64,000 nt of DNA from VXNE01 sp965261535 (lineage in GTDB: Bacteria; Pseudomonadota; Gammaproteobacteria; Pseudomonadales; Azotimanducaceae), in the NCBI GenBank assembly GCA_965261535.1, contig OZ253469.1:2356001-2420000 (forward strand). The letters are read 5' to 3'. Under the pieces are notes generated by a model. The model saw only the letters and a list, made by a program, of their open reading frames with translations. It searched no databases and was not told the DNA's origin. Below, piece after piece: positions 62,561 to 64,000 of this stretch. Each line of letters starts with the position of its first letter. Within the stretch, counting starts at the first letter, position 1. The position numbers were made by a program, and so were the translations under genes.

Positions 62561-63007
62561 CTACTCGGCGACGACGTTGACGCCGACCATCGCAGACACG
62601 CCGGCATGGAGCTGGATTTCTACCTCGTGCTCTCCGATGTCGCGGATGGCCCCCTCGGGCAAACTCACTTCCGCTTTCGAAACCTCGTGCCCCTGATCGG
62701 TCAGTGCCCGAGCAATCTCCACTGTGCCGACGGAACCGAACAGCTTCCCTTCTTCGCTGGCCCGAACCCTCAAGGTCGTGGAGACGCCTTGCAGGGCGGC
62801 GGCGCGCGTTTCGGCGGCGGCGAGCTTCTCGCCGGCTGCCGTTTCCAGTTCGGCGCGGCGCGCTTCGAACGCTTTCCGATTTTCCTTGGTGACGCGCACG
62901 GCTTTTCCGGTAGGGATGAGGTAGTTGCGCGCGAAGCCGTTCTTCACCGTGACCTCATCCCCCAGGGTTCCGAGTCTGCCGATGCGTTCGAGCAGGATGA
63001 TATTCAT
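62561..63007 (-). CDS. rplI: 50S ribosomal protein L9
   Basis: The 148-residue protein begins MNIILLERIGRLGTLGDEV, with VKNGFARNYLIPTGKAV, the long connecting helix and a C-terminal domain ending in HEVEIQLHAGVSAMVGVNVV. These are diagnostic for L9. The ATG at 63007 fits the family. It lies 16 bases after rpsR. Confidence 0.97.
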   Translation of the reverse strand: MNIILLERIGRLGTLGDEVTVKNGFARNYLIPTGKAVRVTKENRKAFEARRAELETAAGEKLAAAETRAAALQGVSTTLRVRASEEGKLFGSVGTVEIARALTDQGHEVSKAEVSLPEGAIRDIGEHEVEIQLHAGVSAMVGVNVVAE

Positions 63008-63023
63008 TTGCTGCTTGCCTGCC

Positions 63024-63254
63024 CTACTTGTGCTGATCTGTGTAGGGGACCAGCGCCAGGTATCGGGCGCGTTTGACCGCCGTGGCAAGTTGCCGCTGAT
63101 AGCGCGCACTGGTACCGGTGATCCGGCTCGGTACGATCTTGCCGGTTTCCGTGATGTAGGGCGCGAGAAGATCGAGGTCCTTGTAGTCGATCTCCTTGAT
63201 CCCTTCCGCGGTAAAACGGCAGTAGCGTTTGCGTCGAAAGTTCCTGGGTGGCAT
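63024..63254 (-). CDS. rpsR: 30S ribosomal protein S18
   Basis: The 76-residue basic protein has KRYCRFTAEGIKEIDYKD and GKIVPSRITGTSARYQRQL, the S18 signatures. It binds with S6, whose gene ends 3 bases upstream. The priB gene that separates rpsF and rpsR in E. coli is missing. Confidence 0.97.
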   Translation of the reverse strand: MPPRNFRRKRYCRFTAEGIKEIDYKDLDLLAPYITETGKIVPSRITGTSARYQRQLATAVKRARYLALVPYTDQHK

Positions 63255-63257
63255 CGG

Positions 63258-63722
63258 TTACGACTCCGCCTCGGCAGGCTCGGCAGGCTCGTCGGCCCGC
63301 TGGGCTGCGGCTTCAGCTTCCTCCCGGGCGCGGCGCAACGCGCGAGCCTGGGCTTCTTCTTCGCGCCTCCGGTCCCGTTCGCGGTCCTTCTCCTGATCCT
63401 TGAGTTCTTCCTCGTAGATTTTGGATGTTTCCTGGATCGGGTGCTGGCGGCGGATAATGAGGTTGCGAATCACCGCATCGTTAAAACGGAACGCGCTCGT
63501 GAGTTCTTCAAGCGTTTCGGCGTTCACTTCCACGTTCATCAGGACGTAGTGCGCCTTGTGAATCTTCGCAATGGGATAGGCGAGTTGGCGTCGGCCCCAG
63601 TCTTCCACTCGATGTACGGCGCCGCCCCCGCGTTCGATCATCTGGCGGTAGCGTTCCATCATGCCGCGCACCTGTTCGGACTGGTCCGGGTGCACCATGA
63701 AGACTACTTCGTAGTGTCGCAT
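63258..63722 (-). CDS. rpsF: 30S ribosomal protein S6
   Basis: S6 begins MRHYEVVFMVHPDQSEQV and carries WGRRQLAYPIAKIHKAHYVL, the family pattern. A perfect AGGAGG (63735-63730) 7 bases before the ATG at 63722 fixes the start, giving 154 residues. The core ends near residue 100, and a highly charged tail rich in Glu, Arg and Ala follows, longer than in E. coli. It leads rpsF-rpsR-rplI-dnaB-radA. Confidence 0.97.
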   Translation of the reverse strand: MRHYEVVFMVHPDQSEQVRGMMERYRQMIERGGGAVHRVEDWGRRQLAYPIAKIHKAHYVLMNVEVNAETLEELTSAFRFNDAVIRNLIIRRQHPIQETSKIYEEELKDQEKDRERDRRREEEAQARALRRAREEAEAAAQRADEPAEPAEAES

Positions 63723-63729
63723 TTCAATT

Positions 63730-63735
63730 CCTCCT
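63730..63735 (-). promoter_or_regulatory. ribosome binding site of rpsF
   Basis: A perfect AGGAGG on the minus strand, 7 bases before the ATG at 63722. It decides this start over an in-frame upstream start at 63749. Confidence 0.85.
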
Positions 63736-63790
63736 CTCGGGTTCGCCACCGCGTTCCAAAACGCGTGCGGCGAGGATGGACTAACGGATT

Positions 63791-64000
63791 CTACTTGCGC
63801 GCTCGCACGACTTCAAACAGAAGAATACCTGCCGCCACCGCGACATTCAGGCTGAACACCTCGCCAGCCATCGGAATGCGCACCAGGTGATCGCATTGCG
63901 CCACGGTAAGACGCCGCAGGCCTTTTCCCTCTCCGCCCACCACCACGGCGGCCGGCGTCGGTAGCTCGAGGTCGTGAAGGGATGTCTTCGCGTCCTGATG
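63791..64000 (-). CDS. rlmB: 23S rRNA (guanosine-2251 2'-O) methyltransferase, 5' part outside the window
   Basis: The last 69 codons of a SpoU/TrmH-family methyltransferase enter from the right edge. They include VVVGGEGKGLRRL (motif 2 of the knotted SAM site), VRIPMAGEVFSLNVAVAAG (motif 3 with the conserved Asn) and the end LLFEVVRARK, matching RlmB, which methylates G2251 of 23S rRNA. RlmB before rpsF is the usual gammaproteobacterial order. The rest of the gene is not visible. Confidence 0.92.
   Translation of the reverse strand, partial: HQDAKTSLHDLELPTPAAVVVGGEGKGLRRLTVAQCDHLVRIPMAGEVFSLNVAVAAGILLFEVVRARK

Noticed and set aside
1..64000. tRNA, rRNA, CRISPR array, insertion sequence or prophage
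   Set aside because: No cloverleaf-like, rRNA-like, regularly spaced repeat or transposase/integrase sequence was seen on reading; short RNAs could still be missed by eye.

Overview
The window is a high-GC segment of a gammaproteobacterial chromosome around the replication origin. It carries the conserved block mnmE-mnmG-rsmG-parA and yidC-yidD-rnpA-rpmH on the minus strand, dnaA-dnaN-recF-gyrB on the plus strand, and further core blocks (trkHA-rsmB-fmt-def, dprA-purE-tsaC-aroE, rpsF-rpsR-rplI-dnaB-radA). Heme A synthase and heme O synthase genes point to an aerobic respirer. The many acyl-CoA enzymes, two CaiB-type CoA-transferases, ergothioneine genes, a BCCT carrier and a probable selenoprotein suggest a marine or host-associated lineage. 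I cannot name the genus.

Layout. 1-2.6 kb: a truncated unknown gene, a metallo-beta-lactamase-fold hydrolase and an iodotyrosine-deiodinase-like flavoprotein. 2.7-10.1 kb (minus): parA, rsmG, mnmG, mnmE, yidC, yidD, rnpA, rpmH, mostly coupled by 4-base overlaps; no parB follows parA. 10.2-11.3 kb (minus): gmhA-gmhB for LPS heptose. 11.5-17.0 kb (plus): a four-gene branched acyl-CoA carboxylation/lyase cluster lying where rpmH and dnaA are usually neighbours. 17.0-17.4 kb: probable oriC and dnaA promoter. 17.4-23.4 kb: dnaA, dnaN, recF (with two parS-like sites), gyrB. 23.4-25.2 kb: two divergent lipid acyltransferases. 25.3-30.8 kb (minus): trkH, trkA, rsmB, fmt, def. 31.0-35.7 kb (plus): dprA, purE, tsaC, aroE, ctaA, ctaB.

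35.8-58 kb is more accessory. It holds ergothioneine genes egtB-egtD followed by a PhyH-type dioxygenase translationally coupled to a BCCT transporter; a radical SAM protein; an aldo/keto reductase; an avidin-like protein; an acyl-CoA-dehydrogenase-fold monooxygenase; and a DUF3750 gene coupled to an AhpD-like gene interrupted by an in-frame TGA. That TGA sits in a CxxU context with a hairpin just downstream and is best read as selenocysteine. Then come a glutathione transferase, an LLM-type oxidoreductase, two CaiB-type CoA-transferases, an enoyl-CoA hydratase, an orphan HicB-like protein, an SDR, a secreted glutaminyl cyclase, a TcuA-like flavoprotein, a small helix-hairpin-helix protein, a flavin monooxygenase, an OsmC protein and a secreted formylglycine-generating-enzyme-fold protein.

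58-64 kb (minus) returns to core genes: radA, dnaB, rplI, rpsR, rpsF and the 3' end of rlmB, which runs off the window.

The strongest unusual signals are the probable selenoprotein, parS-like sites with parA but no adjacent parB, the avidin homologue, the deiodinase homologue with its substrate triad intact, and the ergothioneine/dioxygenase/betaine-carrier neighbourhood. I saw no rRNA, tRNA, CRISPR array or insertion sequence.
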